Assembly: GCA_036172665.1 (NCBI GenBank)
Contig: CM069872.1
Location: 39,108,101 to 39,172,100 of the forward strand
Reading direction: 5' to 3'
DNA: 64,000 nucleotides
Origin: Prosopocoilus inquinatus
Lineage: Eukaryota > Arthropoda > Insecta > Coleoptera > Lucanidae
Under the pieces are notes generated by a model. It had not been told where the DNA came from. It saw nothing but the letters and a program-made list of their open reading frames with translations, and did no database searches. The first letter of the stretch is position 1, and every line of letters starts with the position of its first letter. Of this stretch, positions 49,048 through 60,313 are shown one piece after another. The position numbers and the translations under genes are program-made.

Positions 49048-49788
49048 GTGACCATGGAGGTTAAGTACTGGAGGAGTAAATAGCGAGCAGAAAACGAGCC
49101 GACTTTCAGACGCGTGCGCCTCTCTCTTGTATGGCAAAAATAAAGGACACCAGAGAACACAACGTGTGTAGCGATACTCCACACTCCCTTCGTTTTGCCA
49201 TACACGTTATATGGTATGGCGTTCTCCAGGGGTCTAACTCGATGCTGGTGACAGATGTTAAATAAACTCAGAACGACGGGTATCAGAAAACGTCAGTAAA
49301 AATAACAGATCTCAAGAAACCTGACAGACGTTAAGAAACGTCAAAATCAAATGTTGACAATAGTTAATGTCGCGTCAACATATGCACTCGATTTCGAAAT
49401 AACTCGGACAGGTTAGTGTGATTGTAGAAGAGTTCACGAGCTGCTCTCTTGCTGAAGGGCTCCCAAACAGGGCCGAAACAGCTTTCCAAGAGATGCTCGG
49501 GAAGTTCACTCCAATCGAAAGTGACTTGCAATATTGTCAAGTGGCGACCATCGAGTTATACTCCTGAAGGAAGCTATCTCATATTACGTGTATTACTGCA
49601 AACCGATCCGGCCGCGGGCCTTTCGTACGGCAAACGGAGTCTAGAGTATCGCGCACTTTCTCACATTCATCTTGTGTCCTCTGGTACTCTTTACATTTGC
49701 CATACAAGAAAGGGGAGCGCGCGTCCGAAAATCTGCTCGTTTTCTGCTCGCTATTTACTCCTCCAATACTTAACCTCTATGGTGGCGA
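49048..49788. mobile_element. fold-back element, ~190-bp inverted arms
   Basis: Left arm ACCATGGAGGTTAAGTACTG..GGAGTAAATAGCGAGCAGAA..CTTGTATGGCAAA..ACCAGAGAACAC is mirrored on the right by GTGTCCTCTGGTA..TTTGCCATACAAG..TTCTGCTCGCTATTTACTCC..CCTCTATGGT. A further partial copy of the terminal word (GGCGACCATCGAGTTATACT) lies inside near 49544. A 144-codon frame spans the right half but has no known motif. Confidence 0.75.
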
Positions 49789-49958
49789 CTGTCGAAACAG
49801 ATCTGTCGTTAGAAAAACAAATCAAGTGGCCATTAGCGAATAAAAACGCTATTGTATTGGCTTTCCAATTGACCAGCAACTAGGATGTTTCGTCTGGTCA
49901 CTACGACAACTACCAGGGCAATCACATTAAAGTTAAATTCATAGCTATCCGTATATAA

Positions 49959-50177
49959 GGCCCGTATTTATAAACTAAACTTACGCTATGCGTTCGTTTA
50001 TAATTCGCCATAATTCATAAACTGTACGAATTTTCGGCATTTTTGGCGCATAATCAGTGAGATTTTAAGAATATGTTCTGAATTAATTTCCCAAAATGCG
50101 GGAAATATGTAGGGTTTATGAATTATAGCGAATTGTAAGCGAACGCATAGCGTAAGTTTTGTTTATGAATACCGGCT
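49959..50177. mobile_element. Tourist-like MITE, 219 bp, TAA duplication
   Basis: Inverted ends GGCCCGTATTTATAAACTAA and the complement of ..TTTATGAATACCGGCT, with arms of about 65 bp containing CTTACGCTATGCGTTCG. Flanked by TAA at 49956-49958 and 50178-50180. GGSCC ends with a TWA duplication fit the PIF/Harbinger group. Confidence 0.75.
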
Positions 50178-50599
50178 TAAGTCTCCGATAAAACATATCT
50201 CACAGCTCGCTTTTATCAACATGAGAATGTGAAAATGTCGATAAAACCGAGTTTTGATTGGACAACGGAAACGTATAAATGAAGAAATCTGAACTTATCT
50301 TCAGACTTGACTTTCGACAAATAAAGATCGACTAAGATCATCGCTGATTTGAACAACGACCCTTCCAATGATATAGATTCATTGAGTCCTCGCCAAACTA
50401 GGCGAATGTGAAAATCGACCTACGAGCTGCCAAAATCATTGCTTGTCAAGGCATTGTGTTGGCAAGATGGTTCTCGTCGAGGTTTTCTCATAGCATTACC
50501 ACCTTTCAGATAGCTCCCACGCGCTAGTGCTCATTCTGTAGTCCAGCATACATACCGCTCTTTTTAGTAGTCTGGGATAGATACACGCTAAGCGCTCTC

Positions 50600-50720
50600 G
50601 CTTGTTGTCTGACGTACACACATAAGCAAGCCAGTTTGGTCTAGAGATCTTCATGTGCATACTTGCACCAGCTAGCGCTGTCATTTATCCAGTCAAGTAT
50701 GTGTTTGCGAAGACTGCATC
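50600..50720 (-). repeat. diverged repeat shared with 57390-57560
   Basis: On the minus strand, TACTTGACTGGATAAATGAC then AGCGCTAGCTGGT and later GCTTGCTTATGTGTGTACGT and GAGAGCGC match in order TACTTTACTGGTTGATTGGA, AGCGTTAGCTAGT, GCTTGCGTGTGTTAACGT and GAGAGCGC at 57.4-57.55 kb. About 65-70 percent alike. Confidence 0.45.
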
Positions 50721-52711
50721 TTCCACCGCTAACATCACCTCTTCCAAACACGCCAACATTCAAGAATAGTCCAATTCAGGACAATGCTGGAGGCCTTATT
50801 TACTAACTTTCCTACACTCACTCGGTACTTTTAAGTAGAACATGGCAAATGCTTTTGAAATTCTGCTTTTAATCCTGTACGAAAGCCACACCATTGAATT
50901 ATCCCCGTAAAAGCAAAATAATCCTAAATCAGTGCATTTCCACATTCGCAGGAAATCGAATTAGGACGTCGCTCCACTCTGTCACGTGCAGAAAAAACGA
51001 CGCAATAGAGGTCCGTGTCAGTGCTCTTTTAAGCTGATCGCCCTCCCCCGTGTTGCGGTTTTCGTTTCGGAGCACATTCCGCGCTATTTTAGCTTTAATA
51101 ACCATAATAAACGCGACGCTCGAGCGACGCAGCCAGCGAACATTGCACTCGACTTTTTATCTCCTGCAAGGATTACAGGGGCCCCGGCTTTCCCGCTTGT
51201 TTCTCTCTACGTGCAACGATTTTATTACGCAATTCGTTTTCATTAGCTTCCTCTCTCAAAGAAGACGCAACATGCATCATCATAACATTTGTAAAATAGG
51301 CGGGCATTATTTTATTACAATAATCTATTCGGACTCATTTCCTTCCATGTCTCTTTCTCTCTCTCTCTCTCTTTTTCCTCCGATCTTTACTAACAGGAAC
51401 GTGTTGAGATCGTCCAGATAAAATGGAACAGTAAAATGCAAGTGATGCAAGCAATTTCTTCTGATGGTTACAACGGGCAAAGCCATAAGGATGTTTTAAC
51501 GGATGTTTTAGATGTTCTTGAATTATGCGGAAACTTTAGCTACAAAGTTAAAGGTTAGGAATTACTTTTATGGTTTAAAAATTTGCGACAGTTATTTCTA
51601 ATGTTACAATTCATCCTGTATAATATCGACATCTAAAAGTACGAATCACACGGTTTCGTGTTATTGCATTACAGCATCAAACTAAAACCCTAACATAACG
51701 ACACACAAATAACAGCTCTATTTCACGCGTGCCTCGCATAATTCCACAAGCATCTGTATTAACCCCCTCCAAGCGCATGCAGCTTAGCATTGCCGGCGTC
51801 GTTTGCGTTTCACGCGGCCGTTGCACTCGTTCTTAGGTCTTAGGCGTTGTTTGTTACATTTTCATGATGGAAACAAAACAATTCTTGAAGAATAAATAAG
51901 TAAGAATAAGAAATAATCAATGATATGAATAAACAGTACATAAAATTATAAAAATTAGAAGAAAAAAATGAGAAAGATTTTTTTTTCTTTTCAGAATGGA
52001 TTATTAAAATAAACATAATACTATGTATTTTTCGTTCACCGTCATATTTTATTTGCGAATGAAAAGCTGTCTCGCTAAAAGGGTTAGTTAAAAAAACGCG
52101 AGATTTATCGCCCATAACAGCAGATCGTAAATTAAGCGGTGCGCTACCTCATTTCGGCTTCATTTTACGTAATTTGGAGACTGAAAATCCGAAGAGAAAT
52201 ATTAGAAGCGATAAAACGGCGGCGAATTAGTATTGATTAAAGTCCACCCTTCTTCCTGCAAATCATTTCAGCGCGCTCGTAAAAATGAATAAAATTGGTT
52301 AACCTTTACACATCCATAACGTTTTACGGATAAAAAACCGTAAAATTTTTTAACGGCACTTATTTATAGTCGGGAGGGAAAACTCTTTCCGCTGGTCTCA
52401 TTCGAATATGAAATATGAAGTACCCCATAGTACCTGAGAATAACAAATTGTTTGCCAGAAAATAGAGGAGCCATTTGGAACTCAATATACGGAACGGCGG
52501 CGGCGGCGGGATGAAAAGCGCACGGTCGATTGCGAATCACCTGTCAGAAGAAAACGGGGGATGAAACCCCGCTGGAAGGGGTCCGATGGCATGGCGCGGA
52601 AACACACATCACGTCCACTCCAACACCCCGAACCAGACCAATCAATCGGAATTTTTAGCTCGCCGTGAAAAAAGAAATATTAAAAACCCCTTCAAAGTTT
52701 AATCTGCATGC
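50721..52711. other. non-coding intron sequence
   Basis: Mixed composition, with a (CT)n run at about 51348-51372 and GC-richer parts near 51000-51200 and 52480-52640. No exon or element recognised. Confidence 0.45.
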
Positions 52712-52715
52712 ATAT

Positions 52716-53095
52716 TGTTACGAATTTAAGGTTCGTTTTAATTTATTTTAAAATAGTACTCGATGAAACTAAAACTAATTTATTAGCGACTTTAACATTA
52801 ACACTAATTTATCTAATACAGAATAAAAAGCTAATTTATCTTAACTAAATCCGAGCGATTAACATTACAAGCTCTACTTCGAACTGAACTCTATTACTCC
52901 GGTCGACCGTTTAAATATGCGAGCAGGTTTCGCGATTCTTCTATCAGGCGAACATTCGAGCGTCTCGCTGTCTATGGAGTTACCCAGAAAATTCCGTCGT
53001 AGAAATAGACAGACTGTCCCTAAAGCTTCGGGATTATGACGCGCCAGGCTCCGGCGCGTGTAGACCCCGTTTGTTAATGTCAATGAATCATCACA
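52716..53095 (-). mobile_element. solo LTR, 380 bp, ATAT duplication
   Basis: Read on the minus strand it starts TGTGATGATTCATTGACATT and ends CTTAAATTCGTAACA, with ATAT on both sides (52712-52715, 53096-53099). Inside are a TATTTAAA box, an AGTTCGAAG start-like word about 30 bp later, and AATAAATTAG / AATAAATTAAAA poly(A)-type words. TG..CA ends, 4-bp duplication and promoter layout fit a Gypsy-type LTR. No internal region is attached. Confidence 0.7.
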
Positions 53096-53514
53096 ATATT
53101 GTTAAAAACTTACAGTTCACAGAATAGTTGTGCAATATTAATTATTATTAAGTCCATTTTCTACCCAGTTAAGCGGTTTAAGTAGAAATTAATTTAAATC
53201 ATGCGCCCAGTTCTGCTTTTATAGAGGTGTCTTTTTGTTCAATTAACAATTACGTTGAAATTTAATTCACATTGTCGCAATGGAAGCTGTGGTGCCTCCA
53301 CCATGTCACGCAAAAGCCTCTATCCCGGACGTAATGACGTCGGGGTTTTAGGGGCGAGGTGCGAGCTGATATAAAAATATACCTCTTTATTTTCGTAATT
53401 AATTTAGTCACTAATTTGGATTTCGGGATTTCCAGTCCGGGGGTTTCTTCTGGTCCTCTTCGCAGAGAGGGTGAGGTCTTCTCGGGAATGAACGTATTGG
53501 CTCTCAACTTGCGG

Positions 53515-53668
53515 GTGGACGTGTTGAAGGGGTTCGTCTCGGCGTCGTTGTGGTTCCACAGCTTCAGGGCTGGACAACTCAGGGTTGCAAAGTGGACGTA
53601 TTAAAGGGATTCAACTCGGGGTCGCTGTGGTTCCGTAGCTTTAGGACTGGACGACTCAGGGACGCAGA
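53515..53668. repeat. 77-bp tandem duplication
   Basis: GTGGACGTGTTGAAGGGGTT..TGTGGTTCCACAGCTT..GGGCTGGACAACTCAGG at 53515 recurs at 53592, about 82 percent alike. GC-rich and possibly part of a retroelement LTR or leader. No function seen. Confidence 0.75.
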
Positions 53669-53764
53669 GACCACTTAATTGCTGGATGGCAACGTCGTCC
53701 GTCGTTCGAAGGAAGACGGCGACGGCCTCTTCAAAGTTAATCGTTTTGTGAGTATATAATTTAT

Positions 53765-54368
53765 TCAACAAACAATAATGAAAGATCTTTTATAAACGTG
53801 GAAACAACATGTAACACATAACAAATAACGAATGAATGCAGCTGCTAGCAAGCAGCTGCGTCGGACGTGGTAATGCTTTGGCGACGAATGCAGCTTAAAC
53901 AGATTGCTGTCTGACGAAGAGGTTGATGAGTTACGGTACACGGAGGAAGACGGTGGAATCCAAGGATCCAAGAAGATGGAGTTGCCCACAGGCTCTTCTT
54001 GGATTGCTACGTGCATTTTCATCATTGTTGTTCACATTGTGGAGTCGATTTCTACACGTGTTGTTGTTTTGAGTACGGCTGACCGTTGCAAGGGAGCGAG
54101 GCGGTCTCCGATTTGCTAGTTTAGCTATCACTGGGACAAAAACGTAACAACCGGGCATGATTCTTTTTCCAGCGCTGTCGTAACAAAAAGGGTACTGGCA
54201 GTTTGTTTTGCTTGGATTGATCACACATCGACAGAAATTTTTCCGCTGTTTGCCGGAGTTCATGCCTTCACGAATTTTGGGTGACGTGGAAATTTTCTTG
54301 AGTTTGGAGCTTGCTTTCTGAGGGACGGTAAGTTTCGTTGTCTTCCATTTTGTGCTCGACTTGCCCGT
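53765..54368 (-). other. unidentified minus-strand reading frames, Cys-containing basic protein
   Basis: From just inside a stop at 54369-54371 the minus strand is open to 53934: basic TGKSSTKWKTTKLTVPQKAS, then MNSGKQRKNFCRCVINPSKT, NCQYPFCYDSAGKRIMPGCY and VFVPVIAKLANRRPPRS. Upstream of that stop the same frame continues as ..FAPYKVPLKSGNEIKLKTEK. A second frame overlaps downstream (53765-54025: EEPVGNSIFLDPWIPPSSSV, Ser-rich) and ends next to AATAAATTATAT. I do not recognise the family. The length, Cys spacing C-x-C..C-x4-C and nearby poly(A)-like word hint at a real, perhaps retroelement-borne, gene with one stop, but chance is not excluded. Confidence 0.35.
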
Positions 54369-54371
54369 CTA

Positions 54372-55452
54372 CTTTTCAGTTTTTAATTTTATTTCGTTTC
54401 CACTTTTAAGCGGCACCTTGTAAGGAGCGAACTTCTGGAAAGGGGCAGAATGGCTACAACAGTTTAGCGTCGTTTTAGAGACCCCCATTCGCATCCACAT
54501 CAATCACGTTTGAGCTGTAGAAGCGTCCCCACCATGTTATGCCTTTGCTTTTTGAATTGGACCATCTGAGGTCTGTAGGAAAGTATTGCCGCCCAGACCT
54601 GAAACCATTTTAAACACGCACCATCTGCCTACGCGGAAGTTCTCCACGTAAAAACGTTCTATTTTATTCTTCTTCCTTCTTTCATTCTACGGTGCAGAGT
54701 TGTGCGTTCGCCTTGCCAATGGCATCGCATCGAGTTGGGTCTCGGGGATATTTGACATCGTTTCAACGAAGAAAGGCGCGCAATTTGATCGTAGTACGTG
54801 CCCAGAGAAGGTTTTGTCTCCTTTTCTTGTGTTGTCATTTTTGCCTTGAGCCATATATACCGACTGTGTCTAGAAATTTTCCTTGTGTTTGCTTTTCCAA
54901 TTTTCATTTTTACTCTGTTCCGTGTTGACTGCGATATTTACTGGCTGCTTCAGAGCGTAAAAGAAATTTCTTCAATTTTTGTAGTTTCGCTTCACACACA
55001 ACGTTTGTTGTAGAGTTGTTAGTTAAGATTTATTATTTTTATTTCGAATTGTGTGAGCCGACACAAGAGTACTCATGTAGAAGCATTTTTTGCCCTTGAT
55101 TTGTGTTATGTAACCTTTAATTCTTTAATAAAAATTACGACCGACAACCCCACTAGGGAGTTTAATCTAATACTAACTTTGTGTTGGCGTTTGCTTTAAT
55201 AAAAAAAATTGTTCCTGGACCAAACTAGAATTTACTTGATACATAATGCCACTGTTTCAGACATATAATCTTGGGGAGGTGTTTCTCAAAAGAACAAGGT
55301 GCAGTTTATTATCCTTTTTGGATTCCCTTGTCTCCGTGCAGGCCTTATTGCTCGACACCTAGGGGTATACCGACGAAGAAACGGGTCCTGGCGAGTTGTA
55401 CATTTCGAAGATGATCAAGGATACGCTTTCCCAGTTGTGTATCTCCGATAAA
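54372..55452. other. non-coding or unrecognised
   Basis: No known motif in any frame. ACATGGTGG appears on the minus strand near 54529-54537, and an AATAAA lies near 55126 on the plus strand. Could be part of an old retroelement with the frames at 53.8-54.4 kb. Confidence 0.35.
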
Positions 55453-55950
55453 CTTTGAGAAAGTCAAAAATTGTTATTTAGTACCTTCTTGAAGTTTCCT
55501 GAGTTTCACTTCAATCAAACAAAAATTCTGGAAAGGAGAGGTTCTTTGCATAAATCGGGAATTTGGCCCCACTGTGCGCCGCCCAGCTGTGTATTTCCGA
55601 GAGTATCGGTAATAGGTACATAAAAATGTTCTGCACTTGGAGTAAAATTAAAAGGATTATACCTTATAAAAAAAACATTCTTTTTTGAAACATTGAGAAA
55701 GCTGTGTATCTCCGAGAGTATCGGAGATACACAGCTGGGCGGCGCACAGTGGGGCCAAATTCCCGATTTATGGAAAAAACCTCTCCTTTCCAGAATTTTT
55801 GTCTGATTGAAGTGAAACTCAGGAAACTTCAAGAAGGTACTAAATAACAATTTTTGACTTTCTCAAAGTTTCAAAAAAGAATGTTTATAAGGTATAATCC
55901 TTTTAATTTTACTCCAAGTGCAGAACATTTTTATGTACCTATTACAAACT
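55453..55950. repeat. head-to-head permuted repeat
   Basis: From 55725 the plus strand runs block A (GGGCGGCGCACAGTGGGGCC..GACTTTCTCAAAG) then block B (CAAAAAAGAATG..GTACCTATTA). To its left the same blocks occur on the minus strand in the order B, a link (CCGATACTCTCGGAAATACA), A. A second near-perfect palindrome of the link, CTGTGTATCTCCGAGAG..TCGGAGATACACAGCT, sits at the junction near 55695-55730. This is what a broken inverted joint in a tandem array of an A-B unit would give. No coding sequence. Confidence 0.75.
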
Positions 55951-56052
55951 AACAGTGAGGAGCCCTGTTAGCTTCCTTGATTCAACAAATCATGTTTGTA
56001 CGGACCTCTGGTGCTATATTTCGCATCTCTATTCAACTTCGTATTCAATATA

Positions 56053-56686
56053 CAGGCTGTTTCAAATTCGACCCTCACGGGGGATCTCGCTTATTTAAAG
56101 AGATAGACGGTAGGTTTACATTTGGTAAAGTTGCTAAATTTGATGAACGTTAATAATCCGCAGAGAAAGAGTTTCTCTATTAACTATTTTTTGGAATAAT
56201 TTAAAAAAAAGAAAAATTGCCATTTTCTTGTTTTATCTCTATCTTCTTTATTTAAAGATATATCAAAAAAATAAAAATACTTCCTTAAGAAATTTCTCAA
56301 TTCTTTACACAGTAGTAAGCACTATTTTTCTATAACACGTTTCGTAAAATTGATACCATCATCAAGTTCACTTTCTTCATTGCGCCTATATTGAATTTTA
56401 GTGGCAAGAGAACCTACTCATTATGCCGATTACGGCAACATAGCACGTGTTATAAAATTCTTTAAAACAAGGCCAGAATAAAAATGTTTAATGTGAGAAG
56501 ATAGAGACAAAATAAGAAAATGATAATTTTTTTTTTTTTTAGAATTATTTCGAATAAGAATTAACATTTTTTCTCTCCGGATATTAATGCTCATGAAATT
56601 TAACAACTTTTCCAAATTTAAACCTACCAACTATCTCTTCAAATAAGCGAGATTCCCATGGTGAGAGTCGAATTTGAAACAGCCGG
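56053..56686. mobile_element. fold-back MITE, 634 bp, TA duplication
   Basis: Ends CAGGCTGTTTCAAATTCGAC and its mirror GTCGAATTTGAAACAGCCGG lie between TA dinucleotides. Arms continue about 160 bp (ATCTCGCTTATTT, TAGGTTTA, CATTTGGTAAAGTTG). Tc1/mariner-type target site, no transposase frame. Confidence 0.75.
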
Positions 56687-57123
56687 TATATCGCATGCGG
56701 TTGATTGCGGCCGTGAAACTTTTAGGGTAGTTAGATAAATATTATAGCTTTTAGAAAATCAATATTACAGACCGTAAGAAAGTGAAGTTTTTTTTGTATG
56801 CTTTCTAAAAATTCACATTACGCCCAGAAATTTAATTTCGGCTTAATTATCACGTCTAAGTTTCTTTAAAGAGTAACTTATTTTTTTACAAAAAGTAACT
56901 TTTAAAAATAATCCACGAAGCTGACGGAATTATACAAAATTACTCTTTTTAAGGCTTTATGGCTTACTGATTTAAGCCCTTATATTAGATGAAAGCTAAT
57001 TTTTACCGCAAAACCATTCTCACAGCCAGATTCTACAACTAAAGTAATGTAAGAAAGGTCAGTTAGATCAACGAATTAATCCTCTTGTGAAATCGTTTTT
57101 TTTTCCACCTCAGCCCCACTGTG

Positions 57124-57268
57124 CGGCGCCCTTTTCCGAGACGTCTTTAGTATTTTCCCACCCCGTCTCCACTGAGTGAGCACCATTACGCAACTCCGGT
57201 CTACAACCTAGTCTTCGAGGGAACGACCGACCTGACTTCCGTGATACGGTAGGTTACGAATTGACGCA
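57124..57268 (+). repeat. diverged repeat shared with 24817-24960
   Basis: CGGCGCCCTTTTC..TCTCCACTGAGT..ACCATTACGCAACTCC..GACCGACCTGACTTCC..AGGTTACG matches the complement of 24960-24817 at about 70 percent. Same relative direction as the retroelement-like region's minus strand. Confidence 0.65.
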
Positions 57269-57389
57269 GGCCCTCTCTTTTTTCGGTTTTGAGTCAAAAC
57301 GTGCCAAGCGCTTCCTCGGCTCGACAAAAACGAGATAATCATCACAGGATGACCACGTGTCTTGGAGACGTGACGTCTTATGTTACTGG

Positions 57390-57560
57390 AGGCTGCAGAC
57401 TTCATAGACACGTACTTTACTGGTTGATTGGATGTATGAGGTAGCGTTAGCTAGTATGTATGTGCAGATGTGTAAGTGTTCGCGTGACTACAGTAATAGA
57501 GCGCTAGGCTACCATGCTTGCGTGTGTTAACGTCGAACTACAAAAGAGAGCGCACAACGT
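57390..57560 (+). repeat. diverged repeat shared with 50600-50720
   Basis: Inverted, about 65-70 percent-alike partner of the 50.6-kb block. It follows the 57124-57268 repeat by only 120 bp, so both may be parts of one element. Confidence 0.45.
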
Positions 57561-57569
57561 ATGTGAGTG

Positions 57570-59595
57570 ATTTGTCAGTTGTAATGCTCTGGCAAAAACT
57601 TATTTGAATCGGCTTATATCGGTCGGATCTGGCGGGACATCGAATTCAAGTTGCGTCCCAATTCGCTAAGGGGCGACGTGATTTTGTGTTTGTATTGACG
57701 GTCGCCATTCTGACAACAGGGGCTTTCAACAAACAAAGCGATTGATTATAAGGGGAATGTTTCGATTTAAAGCGATTCAAGAAAACTCTGAACAATGGCG
57801 AAGCCTTGTGATACTCATTTTTTCTATACAATTCTCTAACATTTTTGGTACTTAGCTTTTCAACTACAAAAATATCAAAATATTAGCAGCGTGGTTAAGT
57901 CATTTCTGTTATAAAAAGTAAACTAACATAGACAACTCGCACCCACAAACTGCAACGTCGTTTTTAAACGCAGTTGAAATGTGAATCGATTTCGTCCGTT
58001 GAATGGCCCCTATTGTTTTATTGCCACTGATGCGACGTTACTATGGTAGCTGTCAAAGTGACATTTCCGAGGTAGCTCTTGCTGCGATGCCTCCAACCTT
58101 CTGTCGACTTGACATTACTTGATAACTCTCAGTTTAATGGTTGCGTTAAGTAAACGGTTATTTTAAGCAAAATAGTTAAGTCAACCGTCAGACTGTATTA
58201 CGTGATCAATCAGCTGATTGGAAAAATTGGTCGCGATTTAAAATGTGACCAGCGTGGTCTGAAACGTTAAGTGATTAGTCGGATCAATTTGACAGATCAG
58301 AATAGCAAATACAGGTGATCTGAAATAAGGATTGTAGCTAAGAGTTAGATATATTACTTGTTCTATTATCCAAAGATTTAAACGAAGTAAACCCGTGGCG
58401 TACTTCACTAATTTCGAAACTCTACAGACTCTTTCAAAACCTGTTCCATTCCCGCCCTCTTCTGTCATAATTTATAGTCATAGTGCCTACCTAGCCATTA
58501 ACTGTGGCCATTAAGTGAGCGGTTAGTAAATTCCGACCACTTTGGTCAGAATTGCCGTTCATTTAACGCAACCAATGTTTCTGACCTCTACCTTTTTGAC
58601 GTCCCTTCTTCGGTTGCTAGATGTTGGACAGAACTTCACAATTTTATCGACTGATTTTCGAGATTCGGCTCAGGTTATTTGTACCAATTGCAAATACCAA
58701 TTGTGTTTACATCGTATTGCACACATACACAAAAGTTTGTCGATGTATGCTCGCTTAACGATAACGCTGCGTTGTTACACTCCGACCTCATTTCTTAATC
58801 CTTGCGCAGTCTCTGCAGACTTTGTGATTTCGCAAGCGGAATTCAATTACACGTAATTCTTTAGTGATCTAAATTATTTCTAATGTTTTTTATATTGCTT
58901 CCTTTAAAAATATAACATGACATTTTTCGGCAATAGTCGTTTTTACAATTTATTAAAAATTAAGTAATCCCTAGAACTCTTAAAGAAACGAGATTGAAAG
59001 AACCGGTAATATATAAACATTATAAATTATAAAACAACGTCTACAGGTTGATTCGTTAATAAATCACTTCGGGTACGTTTAAAACAAATCAGTCATTCCG
59101 ACTATACCAAGTGATGTTTTACAAAGGGGTCTATCAGGACGTGCGGTTCTCGATTTCGTCCATATTGTCATTACACGTGTAACGAACGCGTAGCAAAAAA
59201 AAACGGATAATGTGTTTGTACGACTGGCAATAAACAATATTGTGCAGTGAAATATCAACGTCCGAATTATTTGCACACGTGACAGATAGTTCCAGTAATT
59301 CAAGCGGCCATTGTTCGGGGGCTATTTAAAAGAATAGTTTGCATAACGCGTCCAACAGTTTCCAATCGTGATAGCGCATAAATTTGCGTTGAATTTTACT
59401 ACCCTGTCAGTTGAAAATTACTAGGTATTATGCGAGTAAAAAACGCACAAACTGAGAAACAAACTTGCAATTATCGGATCTTCATTTAATCTCGTGTCCC
59501 ACGTGACCTACGTGACGACGTACCAAACCAATTACATACCTAATCATTCGATAAAATTACATTTATTACTGCCGCAATTTTGGTAATCATGTGTG
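57570..59595. other. non-coding intron sequence
   Basis: A weak inverted pair (GGTTGCGTTAAGTAAACGGT near 58139 and the complement of ATTTAACGCAACC near 58565) may bound a ~440-bp remnant. Otherwise nothing recognised. Confidence 0.4.
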
Positions 59596-59670
59596 TATGA
59601 AACAAATAAAAACATTTTAAAAAACGAACTAAAAATGTAATTTATTACCTTACGTGACGTTTGCCTTAAT
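59596..59670 (+). repeat. stray copy of the D,D41D element's outer arm
   Basis: ATGAAACAAATAAAAACATT..CGAACTAAAAATGTAATTTA then ACGTGACGTTTGCC matches 14420-14495 at about 85 percent. GACCCTGTATAC follows near 59720, the same word that opens the inner arm at 14518, but inverted. No transposase nearby. Confidence 0.7.
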
Positions 59671-60300
59671 GTTAACTATCAGACAGAACTTGATCATGTG
59701 AGATGCAATCATTTATGAAGACCCTGTATACTTTTGGAAGTTGAAAACAAAATGAATTTACGTGATGTGACGCGTTAATACTCAGACAGACAATGACGTA
59801 CATACAAGACAATCCATCAAGAAAATGACGGGTTTACATGTAGCGCTGCGCAGAAGGGTTCTATGTTAATTAATGCCACAACAAACACGTTTGCCAGGCG
59901 GGATGAATCTGAAAATTATTTGGCGATCTGTGTTTACTCAAACGTAAAACTAACGCGTTATGTGCGTATATAAAACGAGCGAATGTTTTCCTGAGTTTCC
60001 GACGAACTCTGAAATTAAATTATTTGGCGCTGAAAACTGAAATTAATTCAACTATGAGGAGAACGTGGACTTTGAGAGGGAGTCTCAAGTTTATAAATAT
60101 TTAATATCGCGGAAATGCGTTACATTCCCGCGGAGTTTAAAGGAATTCGCGATTTGCTTCGGGAAATAATAAGGTAAGTCGATTTTGCGCTTTTGCAAAA
60201 GAGAGGGTGAAGTTGATCAAACCACGACGATAAAAATAAAAGATCAAAATTAAGCAAGTCAAATACTTCGCTAAGTTAAACAAGTACACAATTTGTAAAC
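59671..60300. other. non-coding intron sequence
   Basis: No repeat or exon recognised apart from the inverted GACCCTGTATAC word near 59720. Confidence 0.4.
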
Positions 60301-60313
60301 ATATTTATTTTCA

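Noticed and set aside
49449..49883. 144-codon plus-strand frame
   Set aside because: It spans the right inverted arm of a fold-back element, has no known motif, and its left counterpart is not conserved as protein.
53904..54119. Plus-strand frame with a hydrophobic segment (IATCIFIIVVHIV)
   Set aside because: It overlaps antisense to the longer minus-strand frame, lacks homology, and its hydrophobic stretch is the complement of Asn-rich codons.
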